Source of the DNA: JAQSWP01 sp050185515
Lineage (GTDB): Bacteria > Pseudomonadota > Alphaproteobacteria > Reyranellales > JAQSWP01
NCBI GenBank assembly: GCA_050185515.1
Contig: JBFWZG010000084.1
Coordinates: forward strand, 1-15,205
DNA: 15,205 nt
Direction: 5' to 3'
The notes under the pieces are model-generated. The model was given only the letters and a program-made list of their open reading frames with translations. It was not told where the DNA came from and did not search any database. The first letter of the stretch is position 1; every line of letters begins with the position of its first letter. Positions 14,544 to 15,205 of this stretch are shown in pieces. The translations under genes and the position numbers were made by a program.

Positions 14544-14892
14544 GGCCCTTGCCCCAGCATTGAAAGCAAATGGTGGAACTGTAGACGCCTCCATGAAATG
14601 CACCGCAATTCAAGCACCGGAACGTAGGCGATTTTTCTATCTCTCGGACCTTTTCGAGGTCGTGCTCGGTCTCACCTCCTGGGGTCATAACGCCATCAAC
14701 AGTTAGAGCGCGCGCAGTTTGATAGGCCTTTATGCGCTCGAACAGATAAGACCGCGCATGACCATCGATCGGTTCTTTGAACCGATCGTAGAAGCCCACT
14801 TCTTCGAGAGCTCTTTTCGTCCTTATGACGTCTTGTATTTCTACTGGCTCGCGATCCGCGAGTTTCTGCCGCAGGCCAATTTTTCCGATCAT
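14536..14892 (-). CDS. Small C-terminal zinc-ribbon protein, unrecognised
   Basis: A 118-residue protein not assigned to a known family. The N-terminal 90 residues are charged and helical in style (LRQKLADREP, ALEEVGFYDRFKEP, SYLFERIKAYQTARAL). The C-terminus is a probable zinc ribbon: C93-x2-C96 and C109-x2-C112, followed by WGKGLR at the end. The start is ATG at 14892-14890 with AGAGAGGAT as ribosome site 5 bases upstream; an earlier in-frame ATG at 14946 falls inside the -35 box of the promoter at 14918-14946 and so is not used. The gene has its own near-consensus promoter and AT-rich leader, in contrast to its surroundings. It could be a regulatory or accessory protein acquired horizontally, but function is unknown. 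Confidence 0.65.
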   Translation of the reverse strand: MIGKIGLRQKLADREPVEIQDVIRTKRALEEVGFYDRFKEPIDGHARSYLFERIKAYQTARALTVDGVMTPGGETEHDLEKVREIEKSPTFRCLNCGAFHGGVYSSTICFQCWGKGLR

Positions 14893-14917
14893 ATTATCCT
14901 CTCTATGTATTGACGCG

Positions 14918-14946
14918 ATAATATATTCATTCTCCGTATTTTTCAA
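14918..14946 (-). promoter_or_regulatory. Near-consensus sigma70 promoter for the zinc-ribbon gene
   Basis: On the minus strand TTGAAA (14946-14941, 5 of 6) and TATTAT (14923-14918, 5 of 6) are separated by exactly 17 bases. Transcription would begin near 14911, about 19 bases before the ATG at 14892, leaving room for the AGAGAGGAT ribosome site. This is the best promoter match in the window and fixes the start codon choice. Confidence 0.7.
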
Positions 14947-14948
14947 GA

Positions 14949-15015
14949 CGATTAGGTGTTGCGCTTATGTAATGGATTCAATCGATTAGGCGAATGGGGG
15001 CTTGAAGGCTAATCG
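14949..15015. repeat. Three CGATTAG copies upstream of the zinc-ribbon promoter
   Basis: CGATTAGG occurs at 14949-14956 and 14983-14990 (34 bases start to start), and the inverted form CTAATCG at 15009-15015 overlaps the thpR stop. Measured from the predicted transcription start near 14911, the first two centre at about -42 and -76, positions usual for activator sites. Chance occurrence in AT-richer DNA is possible. Confidence 0.35.
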
Positions 15016-15205
15016 ACGAATATGCGCAACGGATATTCCGCCTCGGCGCGATACAGCGAGCCTTCCGGCCGCGTTACCGAGGAGAACAGCGTGAAGTGTT
15101 CGACGTCGAAGGGCTCGGGCCGCCACAGGCTGTGCGAGGCCATGAACTGCGCCAGATGGTGCCCCGCCTCCTGCCGGCCGCCGAAGCGCGCCAGGGTGAC
15201 GTGCG
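15009..15205 (-). CDS. thpR: RNA 2',3'-cyclic phosphodiesterase, C-terminal part
   Basis: Only the last 65 codons are in the window; the gene continues beyond the right edge. The first readable residues are HVTLARFGG, the second HxT(L) motif of the 2H phosphoesterase fold, followed by FDVEHFTLFSSVTRPEGSLYRAEAEYPL, the typical end of ThpR (LigT-like) proteins. These enzymes open 2',3'-cyclic phosphates on RNA and were first seen as 2'-5' RNA ligases. The stop is TAG at 15011-15009. The next gene on this strand, the zinc-ribbon gene, lies 116 bases downstream with its own promoter in between, so they need not share a transcript. Confidence 0.85.
   Translation of the reverse strand, partial: HVTLARFGGRQEAGHHLAQFMASHSLWRPEPFDVEHFTLFSSVTRPEGSLYRAEAEYPLRIFVD

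Noticed and set aside
14536..14892. Toxin-antitoxin reading of the two unrecognised small genes
   Set aside because: They are convergent rather than an operon, neither shows a recognisable toxin or DNA-binding antitoxin motif, so nothing beyond size supports it.
14719..14913. 64-codon plus-strand open frame near the right end
   Set aside because: It is antisense to the zinc-ribbon gene, which has a ribosome site, a near-consensus promoter and a paired-cysteine motif; this frame has no ribosome site.

Overview
This is a GC-rich window of bacterial chromosome, compact and mostly operonic, with long antisense open frames of the kind high GC content produces. The gene set fits an alphaproteobacterium, perhaps Rhodospirillales-like: an HSD10-type short-chain dehydrogenase, a scoAB pair, a short-Q-loop CioAB-type cytochrome bd with a DUF2474 peptide, and a GGGTGDA methyltransferase. 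The taxonomic call is inference from protein style only. There are no rRNA or tRNA genes, CRISPR arrays, insertion sequences or prophage genes, and no gap without a gene exceeds about 160 bases.

Layout. Positions 1-56 (minus) hold the first codons of a TrmH/SpoU-type RNA methyltransferase. Positions 96-2316 (plus) hold a SAM-dependent methyltransferase with a C-terminal extension and a 10-TM DMT-type permease. A good sigma70-like promoter (2391-2419) precedes scoA-scoB (2460-3841), the two subunits of a 3-oxoacid CoA-transferase. Positions 3997-6546 hold a terminal oxidase operon: cydA, cydB and a 34-residue DUF2474 gene. A second EamA/DMT permease (6609-7535) converges on a YkvA/DUF1232 gene (minus). 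An HSD10-like dehydrogenase (8064-8825) and a pterin-4a-carbinolamine dehydratase (minus) converge on a UUCG-loop terminator. A small HExxH zincin follows at 9249-9674.

Positions 9663-12716 (minus) form a tight operon: a class III (CobB-like) sirtuin, a 601-residue AidB-like acyl-CoA dehydrogenase, and a MUG-type DNA glycosylase. Diverging from it, positions 12785-14114 (plus) hold a low-molecular-weight phosphatase overlapping a fructosamine-kinase-family gene. This pairing suggests protein deglycation (a ketosamine kinase plus the phosphatase that removes the sugar phosphate). The two divergent operons therefore both appear to deal with spontaneous chemical damage: lysine acylation, lysine glycation and base damage.

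The right end differs from the rest. Positions 14130-14892 carry two convergent small genes I do not recognise, one a C-terminal zinc-ribbon protein with a near-consensus promoter in AT-rich DNA (19 of 60 bases are G or C at 14881-14940). They lie between the fructosamine kinase gene and the 3' end of thpR (RNA 2',3'-cyclic phosphodiesterase, minus, running off the window), and look like an insertion of accessory genes.
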